Source: Vreelandella sedimenti
GTDB lineage: Bacteria; Pseudomonadota; Gammaproteobacteria; Pseudomonadales; Halomonadaceae
Direction: 5' to 3'
Assembly: GCF_013416325.1 (NCBI RefSeq)
Contig: NZ_JACCGK010000002.1
Coordinates: 62,001-126,000 of the forward strand
Length of the DNA: 64,000 nt
Positions 26,730 through 34,914 of the stretch are shown piece by piece. A program made the translations under genes and the position numbers. The notes below the pieces were generated by a model, which saw nothing but the letters and a program-made list of their open reading frames with translations, made no database searches and had not been told where the DNA came from. Within the stretch, counting starts at the first letter, position 1. Each line of letters begins with the position of its first letter.

Positions 26730-27695
26730 TTAATCGCAGTCGTAGGTCACGCCGTTGGCGTCAGCGATGGTGCGGATAACCGCCCAGTTTTCCTGATAAG
26801 TAATCGGAATAAACTGCGCTTCGCCGGAGTTAGCGAATTCTGACTCAAGGGCAGTGCCTTCCCAATCGTAGCTGAAGAACGCATCCTGAATCTTCTCGGC
26901 AAGTTCCGGGTTCAGGTTATTGGCCAGCCCGTAAGCGGTGGTGGGGAAGGTTTGTGAGGTGTAGATAATGTCGTAATCACCTTCGTTCACTACACCGCGG
27001 GAAATCATCCGCTTGCCTACGGAGTTGGCAATCGCCGCCGCATCGTAATCTTCGTTGACGACGCCGAGAATCGAGTTGTCGTGAGAACCAGAGAAAGCGG
27101 TCTCAAAATCTTCACCCGCTTCCATGCCATACTCAGAGCGCAACAGCGCAGAGGGGGCGCGGAAGCCAGAGTTGGAAGTCTCGGAGGTAAATGCTAATTG
27201 GCGACCCTGCAAGTCTTCAACGGCTTCAATGCCGCTTTCAGGGTAGGTAATGATCTCCATCTCATAGCCAAAGCTGCCATCTTCCGCAGCCATCATGGCG
27301 AAGGGGCGGAAACCACCGCAGTTAACCGCGACCGGTACGCCGCCGGTATTAAAACCAGCAACGTGCAGACGGCCAGCGCGCAGCGCTTCCTGCTGGGCAG
27401 CGTTGGACTGCACCGGGAAGAACTGCACCTCTTTGCCAGTGGCTTCGCTCAGGTGATCCAAAAAGTCAGACCAGACATCAGCGTATACCGCAGGATCTTC
27501 AACCGGGGTATAGGCAAACACCAAGGTATCCGGGTCAACCCACTGTGACTCATCGCTGGGAACATCGGCGATCATATCGCCATCGTTATCCACATAGCGT
27601 GAGGACAGATCCGCAGAGGCGTTCACTGCGGCCAAAGCGAAGACACTGGCAACGGCGGCACTGATTAATGTGCGGGAGAGGGATAATGTCTGCAT
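26730..27695 (-). CDS. phnD: phosphonate-type ABC transporter substrate-binding protein
   Basis: A 321-residue periplasmic binding protein with a signal peptide ending near NASA. The mature sequence has the PhnD fold features: FAYTPVEDPAVYADVWSDFL, GRLHVAGFNTGGVPVAVNCGG and FTSETSNSGFRAPSALLRSEYG, the S-x-S/T-N-S-G loop that holds the phosphorus group in relatives. It is the first gene of phnDCEE. No C-P lyase, phosphonatase or phosphite dehydrogenase lies in the window, so phosphonate, phosphite or another oxyanion are all possible ligands. Confidence 0.9.
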   Translation of the reverse strand: MQTLSLSRTLISAAVASVFALAAVNASADLSSRYVDNDGDMIADVPSDESQWVDPDTLVFAYTPVEDPAVYADVWSDFLDHLSEATGKEVQFFPVQSNAAQQEALRAGRLHVAGFNTGGVPVAVNCGGFRPFAMMAAEDGSFGYEMEIITYPESGIEAVEDLQGRQLAFTSETSNSGFRAPSALLRSEYGMEAGEDFETAFSGSHDNSILGVVNEDYDAAAIANSVGKRMISRGVVNEGDYDIIYTSQTFPTTAYGLANNLNPELAEKIQDAFFSYDWEGTALESEFANSGEAQFIPITYQENWAVIRTIADANGVTYDCD

Positions 27696-27730
27696 GGGTC
27701 ACCTGTAGCGTTCTGTAGAATTGTTAAAAG

Positions 27731-27748
27731 ATGACAACATCCTGACGA
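27731..27748 (-). promoter_or_regulatory. putative Pho box upstream of phnD
   Basis: Read on the minus strand, TCGTCAGGATGTTGTCAT has two 7-base half-sites 11 bp apart that fit the PhoB consensus CTGTCAT-N4-CTGTCAT at 4 of 7 and 6 of 7 positions. It lies 35 bp ahead of the phnD start. A further TTGTCAT occurs at 27755-27761. PhoB control would fit a phosphorus-scavenging transporter; the match is moderate. Confidence 0.4.
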
Positions 27749-27809
27749 CTCGATATGACAAAAATGGGGCACTTATATGACCACTTCGTGACGTTTTAGC
27801 GAAGGACAG

Positions 27810-29567
27810 TTAATCTGCGGTTTGAAGAGCCTCGTGACTGCGGCGCTCTACAAACAGGCTGTTACCGGGGATTTTTTTGGCCTGGTGCTTCAGCTCAGAA
27901 AGCTCGCCTGCGATATCCAGCGATTGGCAGGTGGTTGTATCGTGGATGGGTTTTACCGCAATCGAGACGCTCACAAAGGGAAAAAACGTCATTCTATTTT
28001 GACGGTTTTCAATGTGAATCCCGCCCTGAAGGCGATCAGCCTCTTCATAGAAACCCGGTGCCATCACCTCGAATGAGTGCAGAATTTGCTGGCAAACACT
28101 TTCCCAGTGCTCAAGCGGCAGCAACATCATAAAATCATCGCCGCCAATATGGCCAATAAAGCCCCCGACATTCTCTACCTGTGCTTGCAGCAGCCGCGAT
28201 AGCGAAATGATGATGTGGTCACCTCGGGCGTAGCCATAAGCATCGTTAAAGGCTTTAAAGTTATCCAAGTCAACATAGGCTGCGACAAACCCATGCCCGG
28301 AGGCCAAATAAGCCGCCAGGGTTTCATTGATCAGGATATTACCCGGCAGGCCGGTGAGTGGGTTGGCATGCCGCGCTTGGCGCACCTGGATCGCGGTAAT
28401 CTCACGCAAAAGGTCAACGATATTGCCCATTCCCAGGTAGTCACCGTTAGCGTTAACGATGACAAAGTCCTCCTGCTCAATATCCCGGCTGTCGGTCAAT
28501 TTCTGGCTCAAAATCTCAAGCGGAGTATCCGCTTCGGCCACCAGCATGCGGGCATCAGCAACGTCCAGCACACGGCGCTTGGCATAAAGGGAATGGCTAT
28601 AGGGGTTGGTAAATAGAGTTAAAAACGCATTGCGGCGCACCACCGCCACGGGCTTGCCATTTTCCAGCACGGCCACACAGCGCAAGCTGGGCTGTTGGCG
28701 AAATCGCTCGGAGATATACGGCACTGCGCAATCCGTCGTTATGGCATTGGTAGCACGTAAAATCGAGCGCGTGGTGCGACCCGCAGGGCTTTTTAATTGG
28801 GTGCTCGCCGGCAGCACCATATTGAGCTCTAAAGGCGGCTGCTGGTTGGGTCGGGCGAAATAGAAGCCTTGTAGTAGTGCCAGTCCACGGTCGAGTTCCC
28901 ACAAGCAAAGATGCTCAGCAGCGGTCTCCACCCCTTCAGCAATCACTTGGCAGTCCAGGCTACGCGCCACATCGAGAATCGAACGCAGGAACTCTCGCTT
29001 GGCAGGATCCTGGTCGATGCCGGAGATAAAGTGCCGGTCGAGCTTAACGAAATCGGGGCGCAGCTCTGACCAGTGGCGCAGGCTTGAGTGCCCTGCACCG
29101 AGATCATCCAGCGCGACTTGAAAGCCCATAGTGCGGTAGTGATCCACCGCTTGGCGCATTAGCTCGTAGTCGTGGATTGGCACGTGTTCAGTGAGCTCGA
29201 TCACCACCCGCTCTGGGGGCAAGCCGCTGTCACGAATAAAGCCAAGCGTTAAGCCTTCACGAAAATCACGCTCTACAATAGTCAACGGCATAACGTTAAG
29301 AAACAGCAGGCCCGGCAGATCGAGCTCTGCAAAGCGGTAGATGGCCAACCGCCGGCAGAGTATATCTAACTCCACCAGCTTTCCGGCCTGAGTGGCTACT
29401 TCAAACAGTCGTAACGGCGAGTGAAGCGGCGATGTTTTAGGCCCACGAATCAGTGCTTCGTAGCCATAAATCGCCTGCTGGCTGGCATCCACAATGGGCT
29501 GAAAGAGCACGTGCAACTCTTCTGTTGCAATAATCTTTCTCAACCACTGCGCTTCTTGTGCGGTCAT
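27810..29567 (-). CDS. EAL-CBS-GGDEF cyclic-di-GMP protein
   Basis: A 585-residue cytoplasmic protein with an unusual domain order: EAL first (about 15-245; YEALIRG, LNVMPL, DDLGAGHSSL, FVKLDRHF), then a pair of CBS domains (about 270-395), then GGDEF (about 405-570; HIGGDDF). The EAL domain keeps its key acidic residues, and GGDDF is a functional variant of GGDEF, so both activities are possible. CBS pairs usually sense adenine nucleotides. It is encoded upstream of phnD on the same strand, with a 114-bp gap containing a possible Pho box, so it is probably a separate transcript. Confidence 0.9.
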   Translation of the reverse strand: MTAQEAQWLRKIIATEELHVLFQPIVDASQQAIYGYEALIRGPKTSPLHSPLRLFEVATQAGKLVELDILCRRLAIYRFAELDLPGLLFLNVMPLTIVERDFREGLTLGFIRDSGLPPERVVIELTEHVPIHDYELMRQAVDHYRTMGFQVALDDLGAGHSSLRHWSELRPDFVKLDRHFISGIDQDPAKREFLRSILDVARSLDCQVIAEGVETAAEHLCLWELDRGLALLQGFYFARPNQQPPLELNMVLPASTQLKSPAGRTTRSILRATNAITTDCAVPYISERFRQQPSLRCVAVLENGKPVAVVRRNAFLTLFTNPYSHSLYAKRRVLDVADARMLVAEADTPLEILSQKLTDSRDIEQEDFVIVNANGDYLGMGNIVDLLREITAIQVRQARHANPLTGLPGNILINETLAAYLASGHGFVAAYVDLDNFKAFNDAYGYARGDHIIISLSRLLQAQVENVGGFIGHIGGDDFMMLLPLEHWESVCQQILHSFEVMAPGFYEEADRLQGGIHIENRQNRMTFFPFVSVSIAVKPIHDTTTCQSLDIAGELSELKHQAKKIPGNSLFVERRSHEALQTAD

Positions 29568-29729
29568 TTGCCTGCTGCCTTATTCTGCCACCCTAATAAC
29601 CAGCGGTGGTTCCAATGATGTGTCACCTTCCCTGGAGATGGTCGATAAGCTGCAAGCAAGCGTGCGTCATTTTTGTGACGCTATAATGACAATCATCAAG
29701 GACATCAGTTAGTTGACGCTAAACTGACG

Positions 29730-31649
29730 TTAAATGAGCGGCTTCTCCCGCGCCGGAAAGACCACCTCGCTACCGTCAGCGTCGAGCTGGCGGATATCGA
29801 TAGGGTGACCCTTCTCATCCAGCGTTACTAAGCCAATGCCGCTGGCGTTCCACAGCCGTTCACCAGCGCTGGCGCGGTCAGGGTCGCGGGGGTGAACGCT
29901 TAGCTTGCGTCGCTTGGTGAACCAATTAAGCGGCGACCACGGCGCGTAGAGCCAGCGATTGAGCCGGTCAAAGGTATTGAGCAGGTTTTTTGGAAAGGTG
30001 TTTTTGATCCCGCTTGAGGTGATCTGCCACAGATGGGGAGAACGGCGCTGATGGCGCACCACAATGTCGTAGACAAACGAGTAGTGCACGTCGCCCGATA
30101 AAATCACGTAGTTGCCTGGGGTTTTGGAGTGCTGCCAAATCTGCAGCAGCGTATTGGCCGCTCCGCGGTGCGCCATCCAGTTTTCGGCATCCACCACCAG
30201 CGGCTTACCGGCAAGGGTAAACAGCTTTTGGATTCCCTCTATCAACTTGACGCCGAACATCGGTGCGGGAGAGACAATCACCGCACTTTTGGCCCCCATT
30301 AGCGCCTGCTGCATCTCCATTAGCGCCTCCCAGTCCATCAAGCCTGAAGGCCGATGCGGGCTGCGTTCGCTGCGCCAGCGCCGGGTGCGGGTATCCAGCA
30401 CAATAAGTGCGGGGGTACCGGGTACCTGAAACTCCCAGCCCTGAAAACGCAGCAGCCGCTCAATCAGCCCATCCTGTTCAGCGCAGACTAGCGGTTGGTC
30501 ACCACCACCCAGCAGGGTCAAGGCATGATGGACTAGCGGGTTCAATTTATCCGGATCGTTACCCCAGGCTTGACAAAGCAGATAGGCCACCAGAGCGTTA
30601 CCGATAATACGCTTAGAGAACGGGTGACCGTAGGCGGCGCGCTCCCAGTCGGCGGTTAGGTTCCAGTCGTCGGTAACGTCGTGGTCATCGAAGATCATCA
30701 GGCTGGGCAGATGCGCCATCACCCGAGCGCATTGGGGCAAGCCTTCAGCAAAGGTATCGATTACCGCCTGCTCCTGACGATAGAGCTCTGCGTCTTTTTC
30801 ATCTAAGGCAGGCGCTTCAGGGGCAATTATCTGCCAGGGCACCGGTGACCACACCAGGCAGTACATGGCGAGCATTTCAGCCAGCGTCATCAAGTGATTA
30901 TGGGCGTTCGCCGAGGTAAACACCGGCTTTTTTACACCGCCAAAAAAGCGCTCGCGCAGCGCCACGTTACTGGTCACATCCGGCAACAGTTCAGCACGCC
31001 GGTAGTAGCTATCCGGAGAGCGGTAGAGCGCCTGGCTATCATCGACCGTCGCACCTTCCAGCCACTCATCCACCAGCCCTAACCGCTCAATCAACGCATG
31101 CACGGCGCGTAGCATCGGCCCAGCCACGTCGTCGGCGTACACCTGGTCACCGGTCATCAACAGCCAAGCGGGCCACTCGGTGGACGCTGACTGCTGCTCA
31201 GCAAGCCAGCTATCGGCGCGCACCAGACCATCGGCACTGTCGTGATGGGGCTTACGGCAGGAGCCATGCATCAGGCGGTGATGGCGCGATGCAACCACAA
31301 AGGCGGGATAGGTGGCACCGTCATAGCAGAGCCACGGCGCCCACTCGGGCAAAGAGCGCCACTCGCCCTGCTGGGTTTCTACCTGCAGGTCATACTCGAT
31401 GCGCTCGTCACAGGGCAGCGCTGACTCAAGCTCACAATCGATTAGGTAGATAAAGGCCCGCTGGCCGATGGGGATGCACTGCTGATGATGCGCCAAGCCG
31501 ATTGACTGGCTATCGGCGTGCCCTGGGCGCAGCACTAATGTCATGTTCAGTGGCCGAGTGGCGACGAGCCAAAGTACCAGCCGTGTAGTGCTGATACGTC
31601 TTAATAGAGGGCCGGCGACTATATCGGGCAGCGTATCTGTGCGATTCAT
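29730..31649 (-). CDS. PhoD-like metallophosphatase
   Basis: A 639-residue protein of the alkaline phosphatase D superfamily. Metal-site motifs visible: LLMTGDQVYADDVAGPML, IFDDHDVTDDWN and ILSGDVHYSF. No signal peptide is evident, unlike secreted PhoD, so it resembles the cytoplasmic PhoD-like group. It should hydrolyse phosphodiesters or monoesters using Fe/Ca. The gene begins 19 bp after the histidine-kinase gene on the same strand and is probably part of the two-component operon. Confidence 0.85.
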   Translation of the reverse strand: MNRTDTLPDIVAGPLLRRISTTRLVLWLVATRPLNMTLVLRPGHADSQSIGLAHHQQCIPIGQRAFIYLIDCELESALPCDERIEYDLQVETQQGEWRSLPEWAPWLCYDGATYPAFVVASRHHRLMHGSCRKPHHDSADGLVRADSWLAEQQSASTEWPAWLLMTGDQVYADDVAGPMLRAVHALIERLGLVDEWLEGATVDDSQALYRSPDSYYRRAELLPDVTSNVALRERFFGGVKKPVFTSANAHNHLMTLAEMLAMYCLVWSPVPWQIIAPEAPALDEKDAELYRQEQAVIDTFAEGLPQCARVMAHLPSLMIFDDHDVTDDWNLTADWERAAYGHPFSKRIIGNALVAYLLCQAWGNDPDKLNPLVHHALTLLGGGDQPLVCAEQDGLIERLLRFQGWEFQVPGTPALIVLDTRTRRWRSERSPHRPSGLMDWEALMEMQQALMGAKSAVIVSPAPMFGVKLIEGIQKLFTLAGKPLVVDAENWMAHRGAANTLLQIWQHSKTPGNYVILSGDVHYSFVYDIVVRHQRRSPHLWQITSSGIKNTFPKNLLNTFDRLNRWLYAPWSPLNWFTKRRKLSVHPRDPDRASAGERLWNASGIGLVTLDEKGHPIDIRQLDADGSEVVFPAREKPLI

Positions 31650-31668
31650 TCGATGCGGTCTCCATTAG

Positions 31669-33057
31669 TTATGCACGACGATTACACGCGACGACGGGTA
31701 GCTCCACCTCGACTTTTAACCCACCAGCGCTGGCGCGGCTAAGGTGCAGTTGGCCGCTATACAGAGCGACGAGATCAGTCACAATGGCCAAACCCAAGCC
31801 ACTGCCCGAACGCTGTTCATCCAATCGTTTACCGCGCTGCACCGCCTGCTGGCACTCGGCTTCGTTCATACCGGGGCCGTCATCGCTAACGGTCAAGGTT
31901 AACTGCTGCCCGTCACTCTCTAGCTGTAGCTGCACATCGCTATGCGCCCAGCGCAGCGCGTTATCCATTAGGTTACCCACCAGCTCTTGGATATCCTGCC
32001 CATCCATATGGACTTTAATGTCACCCGCCCAGGTTTGGCGCAACACAATGTCACGCCGCTGGGCGAGCCTAGCCAGCCCATTGAGAAGCGGCGCCAGAGT
32101 GGCATGTAAATCGATGGGCGCAAAGCGTACGCCTTCGCCCGCCGCTGAAGCGCGTGCCAAGTGATGACGTACCGCGCTATCCACGCGTTCTAGCTCAACC
32201 TCCCAGGCGTCACGGTTCGCTTCCGGCAACTGGCGTAGCTGCAGACGCATCACGCTCAGCGGGGTTTTCAGCGCATGGGCAAGGTTGCCAGCGGTATGGC
32301 GGCCGCGCTCGATCAAGCGCTGATCACGTGCCAGCACCGCGTTCATTGAGGCAGCAAGCGTCGCCAACTCGTCAGGCAAGCGGGTATTTAGCTGCTCGGC
32401 GCGCCCCTGCTCTACATCATGCAGATTGGCGTGCATGCGGCGCAGTGGTGCTAGTCCCCAACGTACCTGGAGCGCCAATACGCCAAGCAACAGCACGCCC
32501 AAGCCCACTAAGCCGCCCCACAGCAGGCGCTGAAATTCGCCAATGTCCCGGGCCAATACATCATCCCGGGCGGCGACGCTAATATGTAGCGGCGCTTCTA
32601 ACGGCGCCAGATAGATATCACGCTCCACCACGCGCAGCGATTGCCCCCGGGGGCCAGGTATCGAGCGAGCGCTAAGGGTGTCGCTATCGATCACCGGCAG
32701 GCGTTGATCCCACAGCGAGCGCGAGGCCAACGTATGCTGCTCGCCATCGGTGATTTGCCAGTACCAGCCGGAGTAGACATTGTCAAAACGCGGGTCGCCC
32801 AGCGCCCGGTCATGGACAAGCTTCTGCTCTATGCGGTCGTAGGTAACGCCCGCCATGATGACGTTGAGGGTGGCCCCCAGGCGCTCATCAAAGGCCTGAG
32901 TGGCCGAGGCACGGTAATGATGAGAAAGCAGCGTTCCCGCAACGGGCAGCGCCAGCCCTATCATCACTAACACCGCCAGCAGTAACCGCAAGCTTATGGA
33001 GCGATTTGCCCAGCGCCTTACCCAACGTTCGGGCCAGACCGAATTGAGTCGACTCAT
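31669..33057 (-). CDS. PhoQ-like sensor histidine kinase
   Basis: A 462-residue membrane kinase. Two spans (about 23-45 and 168-190) enclose a periplasmic sensor of about 120 residues; then HAMP, the phospho-acceptor helix with LAHALKTPLSVM (the 'H-x-L-K-T-P-L' variant used by PhoQ rather than the usual H-E-L-R-T-P), and the ATPase domain (DNALRWA, DDGPGM, GSGLGLAIV). The start at 33057 overlaps the response-regulator stop (ATGA), which outweighs the upstream extension to 33120. It phosphorylates the adjacent regulator. The signal may be divalent cations or another envelope cue. Confidence 0.92.
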   Translation of the reverse strand: MSRLNSVWPERWVRRWANRSISLRLLLAVLVMIGLALPVAGTLLSHHYRASATQAFDERLGATLNVIMAGVTYDRIEQKLVHDRALGDPRFDNVYSGWYWQITDGEQHTLASRSLWDQRLPVIDSDTLSARSIPGPRGQSLRVVERDIYLAPLEAPLHISVAARDDVLARDIGEFQRLLWGGLVGLGVLLLGVLALQVRWGLAPLRRMHANLHDVEQGRAEQLNTRLPDELATLAASMNAVLARDQRLIERGRHTAGNLAHALKTPLSVMRLQLRQLPEANRDAWEVELERVDSAVRHHLARASAAGEGVRFAPIDLHATLAPLLNGLARLAQRRDIVLRQTWAGDIKVHMDGQDIQELVGNLMDNALRWAHSDVQLQLESDGQQLTLTVSDDGPGMNEAECQQAVQRGKRLDEQRSGSGLGLAIVTDLVALYSGQLHLSRASAGGLKVEVELPVVACNRRA

Positions 33058-33728
33058 TCGGTAGCGGGCTCTTCTGCTAATAAGCGGTAGCCCTGGCCAC
33101 GCAGGGTGGCAATTCGCCAACTGCCCAACTTGCGACGCAGGCGGCTGACCTGAACATCGATCACATTGGAGTCCGGCTCGTGGTCGCGGTCATAAACGTG
33201 CTCCGAGAGCTCGGTGCGGCTCACCACCCGCGGTGCGGCGTGCATTAAATAGCCCAGCAGTCGGGTTTCCTGGGCAGTTAACCCCACCGGACGCCCTGCC
33301 AAGGTGACGTGCTGGGTGTGGGTATCCAAACTCAGCTCACCCACTTTCAGTACTGGATGGGCATGGCCGTGGCTGCGGCGCACAAGGGCGCGTAGGCGAA
33401 ACAGTACTTCCGCCGACTCAAACGGTTTGGTGACGTAGTCATCCGCCCCGGCAGTAAATCCCGCGGCTTTATCGGCCCAGCGTTCCCGGGCGGTAAGGAT
33501 CAACACCGGCAGGTCGATACCATCTTCCCGCCATGCCGAAAGCCAGCGGGTGCCATCGCCATCGGGTAGTCCGACATCCAGAATCAGCGTGTCGTAGGCT
33601 TCCGTGCGTACCAGAAAATCAGCCTCCTGACCGTTAGCCGCATGCTCTACAAGCCAGTCGCCGTCGCGCAACGCTTGGCTAAGCTCGCGAGCCAGCGCCT
33701 GGTCGTCCTCTACCAACAAACACTTCAT
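33054..33728 (-). CDS. OmpR-family response regulator (PhoP/QseB-like)
   Basis: A 224-residue regulator: receiver domain with the phospho-acceptor Asp51 in LILDVGLPDGDG, the Thr of LILTARE and Lys of VTKPFE; then an OmpR winged helix (LTAQETRLLGYLMHAAPRVVS, VIDVQVSRLRRKL). It is translationally coupled to the kinase gene. Ordered repeats in the promoter 420 bp upstream are candidate binding sites, so autoregulation is likely. It follows a PepSY gene by 38 bp. Confidence 0.93.
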   Translation of the reverse strand: MKCLLVEDDQALARELSQALRDGDWLVEHAANGQEADFLVRTEAYDTLILDVGLPDGDGTRWLSAWREDGIDLPVLILTARERWADKAAGFTAGADDYVTKPFESAEVLFRLRALVRRSHGHAHPVLKVGELSLDTHTQHVTLAGRPVGLTAQETRLLGYLMHAAPRVVSRTELSEHVYDRDHEPDSNVIDVQVSRLRRKLGSWRIATLRGQGYRLLAEEPATE

Positions 33729-33766
33729 CGGCTAACTACCCTTTTTTGGCAAGTGACATCAACAGG

Positions 33767-34126
33767 CTAGCGGCGCATATCATTGATACGCACCCCCTCA
33801 ATGGCCATCAATTGGCCGTTATGGCCATCAAACTCGAACTCGACAACTTGGCCCTGGGGGCCAAGCAATTTGATCTCATACTCTACATAGCCCCCTTCAC
33901 GCTCCACCTCTACCTCCAGCACTTCACCTATATAGTGCGCTTCCAGCCAATCCAAAATAGTGTCGAGAGGCACGACCTCGCCGCGACGCACTTCGCCGTG
34001 TAGCGACTCCCAATGCTGGTCACCCACCGCGCTACCCGCCAGCAACAGCACCAAGGCTAACCCAGTGACGTTGCGGCGAGGGACGCTGCGCAGTAGCTTT
34101 TTAAAGTGGCGTAGGATTTTACTCAT
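33767..34126 (-). CDS. PepSY-domain membrane or periplasmic protein
   Basis: A 119-residue protein: an N-terminal signal or anchor (LALVLLLAGSAVG) and one PepSY domain ending VVEFEFDGHNGQLMAIEGV. PepSY proteins are small, often periplasmic, inhibitors or sensors. It is the first gene of the operon PepSY - response regulator - kinase - PhoD-like phosphatase and may report on, or tune, the kinase's periplasmic sensor. A second PepSY gene is divergent from it. Confidence 0.85.
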   Translation of the reverse strand: MSKILRHFKKLLRSVPRRNVTGLALVLLLAGSAVGDQHWESLHGEVRRGEVVPLDTILDWLEAHYIGEVLEVEVEREGGYVEYEIKLLGPQGQVVEFEFDGHNGQLMAIEGVRINDMRR

Positions 34127-34149
34127 AGCGTCAGCATGCCAAAGACAAC

Positions 34150-34166
34150 ATGAACGTTAGATGAAC
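34150..34166 (-). promoter_or_regulatory. candidate response-regulator box (11-bp direct repeat)
   Basis: On the minus strand GTTCAT-N5-GTTCAT (34166 to 34150) is a direct repeat with 11-bp period, the geometry of OmpR/PhoP/PmrA-type binding sites. It is 23 bp upstream of the first PepSY start codon in the two-component operon. Confidence 0.5.
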
Positions 34167-34204
34167 AGCTTTGTCAGCTTAAGGAAAGTATCGTGGTGGT
34201 ATAA

Positions 34205-34242
34205 ATTCACTGTCGCATTCAGTGAATGCCGTTTATTCACTG
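34205..34242. repeat. three ordered ATTCACTG sites in the PepSY promoter
   Basis: ATTCACTG at 34205-34212, its reverse complement CAGTGAAT at 34220-34227, and ATTCACTG again at 34235-34242. The three sites are exactly 15 bp apart and alternate in orientation. They lie between the divergent PepSY genes, about 60 bp before the plus-strand start, and look like an operator for a dimeric regulator. Confidence 0.6.
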
Positions 34243-34300
34243 TTGTATAAACATCGACGTACAGACATTCTCGTACAGATATGTAAAGAAGGAATTTGCT

Positions 34301-34780
34301 ATGAACACCATGAAAAAAATGCTGCTGATCCCGACCTCTGCGCTGCTGCTTGCTGCGGCTGCAGGGAGTGTGCAGGCCGACGATTCGCTGCCGATGGATC
34401 GCATTGATGACGTATTGACCCACGCCAATGACTACGGTTTCAGCCACTACGAAGAAGTTAGCATTAAAAGCCGTGGCCGCGTAGAGGTAGAAGGTTGGCT
34501 GGACGATGAGTGGTACGCCGATGTGGAGTTCTCCCTGGATAACGGTGAAACGCTACAAGAGAAACGTGAGCGCCTGATTACCGGTGCCTGGGGTATGAGC
34601 GAAGCCGATATCCGTCAAGCACTGGACGTGGCTAGCCAGGAGGGAATGGTTGAATTTGAAGATCTCGATATCGATAAGAGCGGCATCATCGATATTGAAG
34701 GCCGCGGTGAAGATGGCCGTGAGCTAGAAATCAGCGTGCGTCAGGGTTCTTCCGAAGTGACTCAAATTGACCGCGATTAA
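34301..34780 (+). CDS. secreted PepSY-domain protein
   Basis: A 159-residue periplasmic protein: a signal peptide cleaved near VQADDS, then two PepSY-like repeats (about 30-85 and 100-155), each with the strand pattern VEVEGW / IDIEGRGEDGRELEISVRQG. It is very acidic, as expected for a periplasmic protein in a halophile. AAGGA precedes the ATG at 34301; the longer frame from 34226 lacks one. Divergent from the PepSY-two-component operon and probably controlled by it; a target or feedback partner of the kinase is a reasonable guess. Confidence 0.85.
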   Translation: MNTMKKMLLIPTSALLLAAAAGSVQADDSLPMDRIDDVLTHANDYGFSHYEEVSIKSRGRVEVEGWLDDEWYADVEFSLDNGETLQEKRERLITGAWGMSEADIRQALDVASQEGMVEFEDLDIDKSGIIDIEGRGEDGRELEISVRQGSSEVTQIDRD

Positions 34781-34800
34781 TTTTTCCAGCTAATCGCTTT

Positions 34801-34828
34801 GCGGGCTCCCCACGGGGAGCCCGCTGCG
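34801..34828 (+). terminator. terminator after the secreted PepSY gene
   Basis: GCGGGCTCCC (34801-34810) and GGGAGCCCGC (34815-34824) form a perfect 10-bp stem with a 4-base loop, 20 bp after the stop codon. The T tract is short. Confidence 0.7.
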
Positions 34829-34914
34829 TTTATGGTAGGCTGCCAAACTATGCAGCTAAAATCATGTCGCTAAATTGATAGTGCCGACCTTATGAGGTTG
34901 CTGAGGAGATATAC

